In this document: piece after piece, positions 1-9,942 of the stretch
Numbering within the stretch: the first letter of the stretch is position 1
Layout: every line of letters begins with the position of its first letter
DNA from: Apium graveolens
Taxonomy: Eukaryota; Streptophyta; Magnoliopsida; Apiales; Apiaceae
Reading direction: 5' to 3'
NCBI RefSeq assembly: GCF_009905375.1
Contig: NC_133647.1
Location: forward strand, 48,356,506 to 48,420,505
Length of the DNA stretch: 64,000 bases
Position numbers and translations under genes: made by a program
Notes under the pieces: model-generated
The model's database searches: none
The model's input: only the letters and a program-made list of their open reading frames with translations
What the model was told of the DNA's origin: nothing

Positions 1-1
1 T

Positions 2-109
2 AAAGTGGTAAAGTTAGTAAGAGTATTGTGGAGAAACCCAAAGGTTGAAGAGTCAATCTGGGAGTTAGAAAGTGATATGAGAGAAAAGTACCTTCATTTG
101 TTTTCTTAG
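2..109 (+). CDS. pol: C-terminal end of a Tekay-like (Ty3/gypsy chromovirus) pol polyprotein, partial
   Basis: This open frame enters from the left edge and stops at TAG (107-109). The peptide contains LWRNPKVEESIWELESDM and ends KYLHLFS. That is the W-R-N-x-x-V-E-E-x-x-W-E pattern closing the chromodomain at the C-terminus of integrase in plant Del/Tekay chromoviruses, where it is thought to guide integration by binding chromatin. Only about 35 residues lie in the window, so whether the rest of the gene is intact cannot be judged. A polypurine tract and an LTR follow directly, as expected for the 3' end of such an element. Confidence 0.85.
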   Translation, partial: KVVKLVRVLWRNPKVEESIWELESDMREKYLHLFS

Positions 110-130
110 GAGATTCTGAGGACAGAATCC

Positions 131-148
131 TTTTAAGGGGGGAAGGAT
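131..148 (+). other. Polypurine tract of the left Tekay-like element
   Basis: The purine-rich run TTTTAAGGGGGGAAGGA lies between the pol stop and the first TG of the LTR. In LTR retrotransposons this run primes plus-strand DNA synthesis. Its position directly against the LTR fixes the LTR start at 149. Confidence 0.75.
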
Positions 149-1719
149 GTAGTATCCGGGATATATCGTGTAATTATTTTTGCTAATAAATAATTATTAT
201 ATATGTTCAGTATCTATTCTGTGAATTATTTGTTAAGTGTTAAATGTGTTTGGATGTTTAAAAATAATATTAATTGAGTATTTTAATTTTTATATATCCA
301 AAATAAAATATAGATAATTGTCATATCTTCCTATTTATTTTCATGATGATTTATGATTTTATAGGAAATATATGGATTTTATAAAATCTTTTTCCGAGTA
401 TTTAAAAACTATTTTATGAAATCCGGAACCAACCGACGTCATCCGTTTTTACGTTTTTATAACCCGAAACTCTTCGGAGAACTTCTTCCTAACCTAATTG
501 CAATATTACGAGCATTTTCCATGTTTTGACTTTTTCGATCTGGCGTACGGTTTGTCCTGCGCGGGTCCCGGCGCAACATTTTCGATACATTATTCGTTTC
601 GGTAAATCAATAAAACTCGTATTTTTGATAAACGAGATCTTTTTATTAAACTATCACAATTATCACCTCGTAATATGTGTAACCAAGCGCTGAGACCAAG
701 ACTGCTGTACAAATTGTACTGATTTGGATAATTATCCCGAAAACCGGTACCGTTTGGATCAGTTTTTATAAATAAACGTACCATTTCATATCCGGAATGA
801 TCCAACGGGATACTAATTTTCCGTAATTATAAATAGCATTTACCGCATTTTATTTCGTATCAAAAATCATTTGCAGTCAGTAATTATATAAATTTCCAGA
901 GGAAATTCATATATTCATAAACCTTTCTGAAAATCAAACCACAATTTCAAGGTGTTAGTGAAATCCGTTTGGAAAGTTGGAGTAACCAAATCGAAGGTCT
1001 CAAGGAGTACTTTCAGATGCAGGACTCGTTTTACTGCAGAATCAAAGGTTGATTTTATATATTTTTATTTATTTTCGAATTATTTTGATTAAAAATATGA
1101 ATTTTTGTTCGGATGATTGTTTGAATGATTTGATGCTTGCATGTTGTAGAGCTTGTTCTCCTGATGATTTTGATATATTGTATGACTGATTTGGAGTTCA
1201 ATAACATGTTCAAAATTGAGTTTGATTTTCGAATTTTAAAATTAGGGTTTATAACCCGTATGAATGTTCTTAATTGAAATTTAGGGATTTTTGATTTAGG
1301 GGTTATTAGCTGTTGATTTATAGTGGGTTGTGTTTCTTATGAAATTTGCAATCGATTGGTATATAGCTCGTTAACAGAGGATTAATGAATCGAAGGGAGT
1401 TGTGTTTTTAAATTTTCGATGTTTCACCGGAAACCGGCAATATTTTTGGCCAATTTCCGGCAAAGTCTGGGGTTATTGGAATGATTTGATTGCATGATTG
1501 TGTTCCTTGTGAAGTGTAGAGGTGATCTAGAGGTGATGGTGGTGGGAGGATGCCGGAGGCGAGTTCTCCGGCGAACCCCGATTGTTTTCCGGCGAGGGCT
1601 GGAAAAATTGCAGTTTAGTACTTATAGTTTTAAAAACGATGAAGTTTAGTCCCCCAGGTTTCCAGGGTTTGCAAATTTTGGATTCCTGTTTTAAAAATAA
1701 TCAAAAATCATATTTCCTA

Positions 1720-1960
1720 TTTATCTTTATTATAAAAATTCGTTTTTAATTTCTGAAAATTCCAAAAATTATTATTTTAATTCCAAAAATTATTTTTAAT
1801 TCAAAATAAATCTGAATTAATTAGTTAATTAATTTCAGTTAATTTTTAATTGATTAATTGGTCAATTAATTCGAAAATTAATTGATTAATTGATTTAATT
1901 AATTATTAATTGATTTTAATTAATTATTTAATTAGATTTAATTATTTAAAAATGATTTAA
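1720..1960. repeat. AT-rich low-complexity tract in the Tekay-like LTR
   Basis: About 240 bases consist almost wholly of A and T, dominated by variants of TTAATTAATTGA and of AAAATTATTTTTAATTC. I see no coding or structural meaning beyond a region likely to unwind easily. Confidence 0.7.
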
Positions 1961-2016
1961 AAATTCCGAAAAATAGTTTCGAGCTTTAAAAAAATTATTT
2001 TAAATTGTTTTCAAGG

Positions 2017-3024
2017 CTCGATGATTATTATAAAAAAAATTTGAAGCCAGAATTGCCCAGCCGAACCCTGTTTATTACTTCAAAACTGATCTAACGACCC
2101 GTTTTAATTCTGAAAAATGTTTTAAAAATCATTTTAAATACCCGAAAGTCTGTTTATGACCCGAGCCTTCTTTATAAATGATATGTCATTGATTATTTGA
2201 CGTGTTATGTGTTATATGTGACTTGTTGGTTGACTGTCGGTCTATATGTTCCGTGATTACTCGTTTATAGCGTAACTTTCAACCCGTTAATCGGATTTGG
2301 GTGAAACGAATGGTAGATATAATTATATGTCGAATAGAATCGTATGAGGTAAATATTGATAGATACTTATGATGCCTAGAAGAGTAAGCAAGGCGTAGTA
2401 AAGGGAAGCAGGTGATCAGAAAATGGAATCGACATGTAGAAAATACAGCAAGTGATCAGAAAGTAGAATCGAGGCATAGGAAAAGTAGACAAGTGGTTGT
2501 TGAAGAGAGTCATTTGACGAATACAAGTGAAATTGGAATCGATTGTGATAAGGCAAGTACTTTCAAACCTTTTTCAAGATATAATGCAAATATTTCTAAA
2601 TTTTCTCGTAACATATTGTTAAGTATTCAAAATAGCTCTGTTTTATATTGTAAATACTTTAAATCCTTCAGCCCTGAACTTGAGCCACATCATTTGATCT
2701 TTGAGCCGCAAGCCTTATTCCTTGTGAACCATTTCTTATTGATTTACCAGATAATAAACCACATAAATACGATACTACCCCATAAATATATAACCATCAT
2801 ATACCAAACACTGGAACAAAATTGTTTAAACATACAGAAACTTTTATACTCAACCATACCTTGTAATATCAAAGTACTAAAACCTTGTAAAAACATTATA
2901 GTACTATTAGTTAGAGCAATGTTGTGTGCTTTGCTCGGGGTTAGTGCGTGACTGATCAGCAGCCTAACCTTGGTTTTAAAAACTTAAAATGAATATCTAA
3001 TTCTATTAGTTGTTTAACAAGAAA
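2017..3024 (+). repeat. Tandem duplication inside the LTR, copy 1 (1008 bp)
   Basis: The block starts CTCGATGATTATTATAA and runs into a second, highly similar block that starts at 3025. Landmarks such as AAGCAGGTGATCAGAAAATG recur exactly 1008 bases later. Compared with copy 2 it lacks roughly 250 bases at about 2900, where copy 2 carries extra sequence (about 3909-4165). Both copies are open for 179 and 208 codons in the same frame, but those frames begin with GTG, lack any recognisable domain and simply reflect the duplication, so I do not call them genes. Confidence 0.85.
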
Positions 3025-4284
3025 CTCGATAATTATTATAAAATTGTTTTGAAGCCAGAATTGGCCCGCCGAACCCTGTTTATTACTTCGAAACTGATCT
3101 AACGACCCGTTTTAATTCTGAAAAATATTTTAAAAATCATTTTAAATACCCGAAAGCCTGTTTATGACCCGAGACTTCTTTATAAATGATATGTCATTGA
3201 TTATTTGACGTGTTATGTGTTATATTTGACTTGTTAGTTGACTGTCGGTCTATATGTTCCGTGATTACTCATTTATAGTGTAACATTCAACCCGTTAATC
3301 GGATTTGGGTGAAACGAAGGGTAGATAGAATTATATGTCGAATAGAATCGTATGAGGTAAATATTGATAGATACTTATGATGCCTAGAAGAGTAAGCAAG
3401 GCGTAGTAAAGGGAAGCAGGTGATCAGAAAATGGAATCGACATGTAGAAAATACAGCAAGTGATCAGAAAGTAGAATCGAGGCATAAGAAAAGTAGACAA
3501 GTGGTTGTTGAAGAGAGTCATTTGACGAATACAAGTGAAATTGGAATCGATTGTTATAAGGCAAGTACTTCCAAACCTTTTTTGGGATATAATGCAAATA
3601 TTTCTAAATTTTATCGTAATATATTGTTAAGTATTCAAAATAGCTCTGTTTTATATTGTAAATACTTTGAATCCTTCAGCCCTGAACCTGAGCCACATCA
3701 TTTGATCTTTGAGCCGCAAGCCTTATTCCTTGTGAACCATTTCTTGTTGATTTACCAGATAATAAACCACACAAATACGATACTACCCAATAAATATATA
3801 ACCATCATATACCAAACCCTGGAACAAAATTGTTTAAACATACAGAAACTTTTATACTCAACCATACCTTGTGATATCAAAGTACTAAAACCTTGTAAAA
3901 ATATTATCCATCTAATACCAGATTATCCTACAGGTTGGAGGCCACTTCTTTTATATACTTTGACATACCCTTTTAATACCCTTAAATTTTCACCATGCTC
4001 TTATACAAATGTTTTATTGCTATTGATTATGATCTGGTTTTATTGAATTCTATTGTTTATCATAGTGAACTGCTTTAGAATTGGATAGTTTTCTTTATGT
4101 GGACCAGATTCGTGGTCAGACCATATCAGTGGTCAAGTTAGGCCAATGTGTGCCTTGGATCCAGTAGTTAGAGCAGTGCTGTGTGCTTTGCTCGGGGTTA
4201 GTGCGTGACTGATCAGCAGCCTAACATTGGTTTTAAAAACTTAAAATGAATATCCAATTCTATTAGTTGTTTAACAAGAAACTT
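3025..4284 (+). repeat. Tandem duplication inside the LTR, copy 2 (about 1260 bp)
   Basis: This is the second and longer copy of the block beginning at 2017. It retains the ~250-base segment missing from copy 1. Both copies end in the same junction with GAAACT after TTAGTTGTTTAACAA. The two copies differ by scattered substitutions, so the duplication is not an assembly echo of identical sequence. Confidence 0.85.
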
Positions 4285-4343
4285 GATTCTTTTAAATCAT
4301 CTCGTTTGATCATTGTTTAACCTCAGTTATTGGTAATATGACT

Positions 4344-4391
4344 TGCTGAGCTAGTTAGCTCACTCTTCGAATCTTTTTATATATTTTACAG
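4344..4391 (+). promoter_or_regulatory. Conserved GAGC/GCTCAC motif and possible splice acceptor in the LTR
   Basis: TGCTGAGCTAGTTAGCTCAC forms a short hairpin (GAGC/GCTC) and is followed by a T-rich run ending TTTTACAG (4384-4391). The same arrangement recurs in the two other Tekay-like LTR families in this window (35362-35414, with its 3' LTR equivalent from 41491, and 59673-59735). GCTCAC fits a plant branch-point sequence, so the block may be the 3' end of a leader intron. That function is inferred. Confidence 0.45.
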
Positions 4392-4715
4392 TTAAGAAGG
4401 ATACAGTTGATAGCGGGGTTTCCCAGTTCAATGTACAAGCTAGGATTTCAGATTGAGTTGGATCGAGCTAGCAGGAGCTTACTACGGTAGTGAGATAGTA
4501 AGATTGTAAGAATAATTTCATTACCAGTTGTAAGTTAAATTAGTTGGGATTTGGTACGTTGTAATAAAGTTAAGGTTGTGGCTTGTTTTCATACTTTAAC
4601 CTGTTGCGATCCGTGATTATATAAAGCACGGTCGTTGCAAATAATATTTCATATACAGGTTTATATTTTATGTTGTGGACCCCAAACTTCTAACCCGGGT
4701 ATGGAGGGTGCCACA

Positions 4716-4967
4716 TATCAACTAGTAGTCAACATGACTTAAATACTCCTACAAAATCTATACATGGTTGTTTGCAAAAATATGCTACAATCTTATTATT
4801 ATATAAGCTACACTCTCGATGGATGTTCAGTTTCCATCCGTCGGGACTATAAAGATCATCCGTCAGGACAGTAATTAAACATTCATCGATAGCTACAATT
4901 TCACTAAGTTAAATCTACTAAGGTGTTTTGTTAATCTTATCATCAAGTACACAACATATTCCTAACA
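4716..4967 (-). mobile_element. Truncated 3' LTR of copia A
   Basis: On the - strand the LTR begins TGTTAGGAATATGTTGTG just after the polypurine tract, a beginning known from SIRE-type elements. Only 252 bases remain before the Tekay-like LTR takes over. It carries two copies of the CATCCGTCGG/CATCCGTCAG motif (4835-4866) that is scattered through element A. Confidence 0.65.
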
Positions 4968-4983
4968 ATCTCCCCCAATTAAT
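4968..4983 (-). other. Polypurine tract of copia A
   Basis: On the - strand the sequence AATTGGGGGAGAT directly precedes the LTR start TGTTAGG. The same tract occurs beside copia B's LTR (24827-24841), which supports both LTR boundaries. Confidence 0.7.
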
Positions 4984-5126
4984 GTCTACTAGAATTGTAG
5001 CCATAAATTAAGATAAACTAGATGATAACAAAACATCCTAAATGTACAGAATGAGGAGAAAGTAAAGTGTACAAAGAGTTCTCGCAATCATTGTCAAGGT
5101 ACTTCTCTAGTCTGAGTAGATGATTT

Positions 5127-7780
5127 CTATTTCCTTAATTTTATGGATTTCTTTCCAAGCTTACTGTTATTCTCTTCTATTTGATTCTGGAGTTGTCTGT
5201 GGAATTCAAGTTCTTCAGCATCTGATAGATCTAGCTTTTCTTGCATTTCCAATAGAGTCTCATTGCTAGAGATACTCTGTTGGTCATCCAGTTTGAAGAA
5301 TCTTCTAACACCTTTGTCATCCATGAATTTCATCAGCCAATAACCTCAGATGCACTCCACTTCCTGTGAAGGGAATTGATAAAGTCTTTTGGAGGGCTTC
5401 TTTGGCTTTATTACTCCTTATATATTCAATCTTCTTTAGAACTAATCTCCTTGTAGTCACATTAAATCCAAAGTTCTTTTTAAAGGATGAGTAGATCTTT
5501 ATTAGTACAGAACAATTTTCTTCAAGAATCCTGTGAAGAGGCCATATGATTTCTCTCCCTTCCTTGTATTTAAACACTAGTCTTTCATGAAAATGTCTGT
5601 GAGCATCAATTCCTCTTACTTCTTCCAGTTCATCCAAGTAGATGTTTATTTCAGAAAACTCCTTGATATCACATATATATAAAAGATCTCCCTTGTTAAC
5701 TTTGGGTTGAGATTTGGCTAAGGTCTTGATTCTGAGAGTTACAGGCTTCACTTTCTTGATTGCTCTAGTCTTTGTTTTCTTTGGCTTGTTGAAGATAGGA
5801 AAATTTAGTTCAGGAATTGGCAAACTATCCCAGTCTATTGGCTCATCCTTTAGAATTATAGGCTCACCATGAAAGTTCTTTATTGGATCCACCTTGAAAT
5901 CCTCATTTGCCACATAGGGCTTGGATGTTTGAGTTGAAGTTGTAGACTGTTTAGGGATGTAGACTTCCATTTCCTCATCCCTGAAGTCCAATTTCTTCTT
6001 GATTCTTTGCTTGTATCTTGGTTTCTTTATTTGTTGAGGTTCATTCTGCACTTTTTGATCCTGATTTTCAGTTTCCATAATTGGGTTTTCAGATATTTCA
6101 GTTGCAGCTTTCACAGCTTGAAGCTTGGCTAAGATAGCATCTTGCTTCTTTTTCTGTTTGAGCTTTTTAGCATCTCAAGCAGCCTGCTTTTTTTCTTGCT
6201 TGCTTGATTCTTTCTTTTTCTTCTTTCTTAGCTGCTGCAAACTGAGGGTATCCAGCCACCACACATATCTCTTTACCATTCCTGTAGATTTTGGAAATTC
6301 TCCTTTTAAGTGCTGAATCAGCTGGATCCTTGAAATATGCAATTGACCTTGCCAACAGCTTCTTTTTAATCTGGCCTAGGTGTCTCAAACATAAGATCCA
6401 TAGGGTTTTTGTCTGAGAACTTTGAATAGTTCCTTTTAGGCTTCAGAATTAGATTGGATTTTGGAGATTTGATGCATGAAGTTTGGCCTTTTTCCAAGCT
6501 ACCAAGACTCATTTCATTCACTAGAATTTATATGACTTGTGAGTGGTGATGAAAAGTCTTGTCTGATTTCTGTATTTGACCAAATTTCTTTTGAATGTCT
6601 GCATCAATCTTCTTCCAATTTATTATGTCTACTAGCTCCTTCTCAGTTGTTGCTACATCAATCATTGTCAGTTTTCCATTTGATTTCAGTTTTGCTGCTG
6701 CTAGATTGATGAGATCAATGCTATCTATAGCTGGTGTCTTAGTGAAGGTAATTCTGGCACAATTGCTTTACAGACTTGAATGTTTATCACTTCCTCCCCC
6801 TCACTTCTTGACCCTCCCTGACTAACTGGGACAAGAGAATCTTCTTTCTCCTCTTTTTGTTATCATCAAGAAGAGTGGAGGTAGAAGTTTGTGCAGCCAC
6901 CAGCTTTTGAAGCAACTGAGTTTATTGTGCTTGATATAACTGGATGCCTCTGAGAGATACTTCTATTGCTGTTAGTCTTGCATCTAAAGAATCCACTTTA
7001 TTGACAAGACTAGAATTCTTCCTTAGTTGTCCGTTAATGTCAATCATTGTTGTATTTGGAAGATTAGCATCCAACCTTTCAGAGACATCCTTCTTCACTT
7101 AATCAATCTCTATTTTGATAGAAGTGATATCCAGATTGTGTTGAAAAGCTTGTATTTAATGTAATTGTAGAGAGTTGAGATGTGCCTGTAAGAGCTTCTT
7201 GGTGCTAGCATTGGTAGTGGATTGAGGAACATTATTTATCTGTTGAATTTGATGGATGAGAGTGGACTTGAAGTGTTGAACATCACATTCCTTGGAAAAT
7301 GCCCAAGATGGCAGTCCAGATCTAGGGCTAGGGCCTTGTTCTCCCCTATTTCCATTGACTCCTCTTCATCGTCATCTTCATTTCCACAGAATTCTTCAGA
7401 CCCACCAGTTCCATAGTCAATGTCATCACCAGTTGTAGAAGGCATGGAGGTGATAGCTTCCTTTGCTCTTTGCATGGATTCAGTTGTATGCACCAAGTTG
7501 AGCATCTTTTCTGTAGCCACATTGTCCTGTTTAGCTAGAACTTGATATGCTGACAAAGGGTGAGTAAATGCCTCAGCTTTAAAAGAGACAGATTCTAAAA
7601 CATGTTGATATTCTTGATGAATTAGCTGTCTCTTATCAGCCTCATTGACAGCCATTAACTCACTTACAATGGGCTCTTCCCATACAGATGTACTTGTTTT
7701 CTCTCTCAATTTCTCTCTATTTTTGCATCAAGGGCTCCCATTAGCTTCCTACCCTCACCTTCACCTTCTAAGGTGGGACT
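5127..7780 (-). pseudogene. Copia A third ORF (env-like position), C-terminal half, broken
   Basis: Open segments at 7709-7236, 6388-6167, 6114-5317 and 5333-5127 (- strand) are joined by stops and frameshifts, including a -1-type overlap near 5330. The first part is acidic (runs of D and E near FCGNEDDDEEE). The middle, about 7235-6800, reads as heptad-rich helix, suggesting a coiled coil. The 265-residue part is strongly basic and ends in a helix-rich tail. The order acidic stretch, coiled coil, basic part matches copia B's third ORF (28464-24918), so the two are homologous. Such an ORF after pol is known as the 'env-like' ORF of SIRE elements; its function is not established. I see no convincing membrane span or fusion peptide here. 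Confidence 0.6.
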
Positions 7781-7785
7781 CCTCT
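7781..7785 (+). repeat. Target-site duplication of Retand-1, left (imperfect)
   Basis: CCTCT precedes the left LTR; CCCCT follows the right LTR at 18553-18557. Four of five bases agree, consistent with a 5-bp duplication that later mutated at one position. Confidence 0.55.
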
Positions 7786-8367
7786 TGTTATAGATTAAAA
7801 ACTAGTATATATAATTGATGTATTTAGTACTAAGGAACGTGAGCTTCAAGGCTCGATTTGACTGCTCCTGTGTTTCATGAGTCAATCTGCCTTAACAAGA
7901 TGCCTACGTACCTTGCTAATTGCCAATGATCAAGTCAAAAAATGTAGTTCTGATTTGTGGGGTGAGGCCCCTTATATAGATGTGGGAGTCCTTGAATTGG
8001 ACTTGGTATAGGAGACTTGGTGGTCAAGTCTCTGAATTAGGATAGATTTAGGAGTCCTAGGAAGTAGGAAGCTAATTCCTTATCCCATGAGGTTCCTTGG
8101 AGGCCAATCTACAAGAATTTATATCCCCATTAGGACTTATCTTGATAGCTGTTTTTCTCCCTTATTTATTAATTACGAAATTAATAAATAATCAGGGCTT
8201 TGGGCCTTCTTTGTTCCATCATGCCTGATCTGGTCCATCAGGCCTGATCAACGTGTTAACCTTTCTGGTCTGAATATCGTACATCTTCTTATTGGGCCTA
8301 GCAGCCCACACCTTGTACAATTAATGCAATATTTAATTATACAATCAGGATTTATTTATCCCTATCA
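7786..8367 (-). mobile_element. 3' LTR of Retand-1 (582 bp)
   Basis: It starts TGTTATAGATT and ends TTATCCCTATCA, matching the right LTR in length and in nearly all bases. It carries TATATAGATG (a possible TATA box on this strand) and several GGGCC-containing motifs near its right end. Confidence 0.92.
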
Positions 8368-8383
8368 CTTGCCCCCCAACTTT
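8368..8383 (-). other. Polypurine tract of Retand-1
   Basis: On the - strand AAAGTTGGGGGGCAAG directly precedes the LTR. Retand-2 has the same tract at 29037-29052, which supports the boundary. Confidence 0.8.
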
Positions 8384-8483
8384 TGGGAAACATTGATTAG
8401 GTTTCGCAGAAGTTAAGTCTATTCATTCCCTTACAGGGTTTCGTTTTTACGTAAAGTATGGAGCGACCTACACGTTTACAACG

Positions 8484-8800
8484 ATTGTTCCTTTTATTCA
8501 GGAATTATCTTAATTTCCAGGAATGTTTCCCTTAATTCCGGGATTTTTCCCTAATTTTCTGGATTTTTCCCTTAATATCTAGGATTTATCCTTAATTTTA
8601 TGGATTTTTCCCTTAATTTTTGGGATTTATCCTTATTTTTCTGGATTTTTCCCTTAATTTCTGGGATTTATCCTTATTCTTCTGGATCTTTCCCTTAATT
8701 TCTGGGATTTATCCTTATTTTACTGGATTTTCCCTTAATTTCTGGGATTTATCCTTATTTTTCTGGATTTATTCCTTATTTCTGAAAATATTAGCATTTT
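8484..8800 (+). repeat. Tandem repeats of about 41 bp in the Retand-1 3' region
   Basis: Units of about 41 bases, built on TTCTGGGATTTATCCTTA and TTTCTGGATTTTTCCC, repeat at least four times with clean spacing around 8621-8745. Looser versions occur on both sides. The 3' untranslated region of Tat elements is known to gather variable tandem repeats. Retand-2 has none of this family at the matching place. Confidence 0.8.
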
Positions 8801-8907
8801 TCAGAAAATATTTTAAGGAATTTCCTTATCTTTCTGTAATTTTCCGGGAATTTTTCCTTCTTTTTCTTCCCTTTTTTCCTTTTTTCTTTTCCCCCTTTTT
8901 TATACAG

Positions 8908-9410
8908 ATTTCGACGAGGAATCTTGTTCGACCGGGATCCTGGTCGAATTAACCTCTGCTGTGCCTTGGTCGAAGGGTTTTCGAGGAGGATGCATTCGAT
9001 CAGGAATCATGGTCGAATTTCGGCCAGGATTTTTCCCTTTTTTTTGTCGACTAGGAATTTTTCGACTAGGATTTTCGTCCCTTTCGGTCAGGATTCTTGT
9101 GTTTCTGACCGAATTAACCATCTTTCTTGCCTTGATCGAAGCTATTTCGAGCAGGATTGGTTCGACCAGGATTTTCTCTTGATTTCTAGTCGAATGAGTC
9201 TAAATTCTGGTCGAATTAAGCTTATTTTTCAGCCTTGATCGACAAAACTTTGACCTCAGGAGCTTCGATCAGGATTCCTTCATGTTTCTTGGTCAAATGG
9301 ATCTTCTTTCTGGTCGAATTAAGGCTGTTTTTTAGCCTTGATCGACAGGGTTTCGACCTCAAGCCATTCGACCAGGATTTCTTTATGTTTTCTGGTCGAA
9401 TGGGTCAGGA
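8908..9410 (+). repeat. Inverted-repeat-rich tract built on TTCGACCAGGA
   Basis: TTCGACCAGGAT and its complement ATCCTGGTCGAA recur at irregular intervals, at least a dozen half-sites in 500 bases, often as facing pairs such as TTCGACCGGGATCCTGGTCG. The same half-site makes the regular 105-bp array in Retand-2 (29320-29800), so this is the diverged, less ordered version of one family. Confidence 0.75.
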
Positions 9411-9454
9411 ATATTTACATAATGATTTTTTGCATATACTTTAGATTTGGGATC

Positions 9455-9792
9455 TTAAATCTGGGCTAAATTTTCTTGGGCCAACCCTTCTAATGGGTTT
9501 TTCTTTTTCACCCCTAAAATCACTTGGGCCTAGTACAGAGGCCTTTTTACCTGGGCTTTTTAAATACTTGGGCCCTTAACTGGGCTTGACTTTTTCAAGG
9601 TTTTTCTAGAATTGGGCCTCATTTCTGAGCCCAAATTCCAAACTCTTCTAGGATTCTTCCAGAATCTCCTAAAAACTTAAGTTTTTCTTTTGTTTTTTAC
9701 TGGAATTCTCTGGATAATTCCAGAACCTTCTAGTTTTTGGGCCCAAATGGGCTTTTTAAGGCCCATTATCCCCTTTCCTTGGCTATATAAAG
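9455..9792 (+). promoter_or_regulatory. Promoter of the Retand-1 antisense gene: TGGGCY cluster and TATA box
   Basis: About ten TGGGCC or TGGGCT motifs (some as GGCCCA) fall within 9462-9765, followed by TATATAAAG at 9784-9792 and a pyrimidine-rich start region (about 9815-9900). TGGGCY is the plant 'site II' element bound by TCP factors and common in growth-related promoters. The ATG at 9943 lies about 150 bases below the TATA box. Retand-2 has the same layout (30025-30358). Promoter activity is inferred. Confidence 0.6.
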
Positions 9793-9942
9793 GTGGGGTG
9801 AGAGTTTGATTTCTCCACACCTCTCATTTCACCTCTCTACTCATTTCATAACTTCTCCTCATCATTCCGCCTTCCTTCTAACCTTTCCTCTCTCAAATCC
9901 CCTCCCTTAGTTTTCCAACTTCAGGCTTTTTCCAGCTTACTA

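Larger units (their letters stand above)
149..4715 (+). mobile_element. 3' LTR of a Tekay-like Ty3/gypsy element, 4.57 kb
   Basis: The LTR begins TGTAGTATCCGGG just after the polypurine tract and ends GGAGGGTGCCACA, giving the usual TGT...ACA ends. The mate LTR lies left of the window, so the limits rest on the polypurine tract and the terminal bases. The length is within what long-LTR Tekay elements reach. It holds no retroviral coding sequence. It contains an AT-rich stretch (about 1720-1960), a ~1-kb tandem duplication (2017-4284), a hairpin-like GAGC...GCTC motif near 4346-4360 and a possible splice acceptor at 4388-4391. It abuts the broken LTR of copia A, so it probably inserted there; the candidate target site TATCA (4716-4720) cannot be checked on the other side. 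Confidence 0.8.

Noticed and set aside
2412..4046. Two similar open frames of 179 and 208 codons in the left LTR
   Set aside because: They start with GTG, have no domain and are alike only because they lie in a tandem duplication.
8620..9444. Phe-rich or Ser/Arg-rich frames of 70-110 codons on both strands
   Set aside because: They result from T-rich tandem repeats and the inverted-repeat tract.
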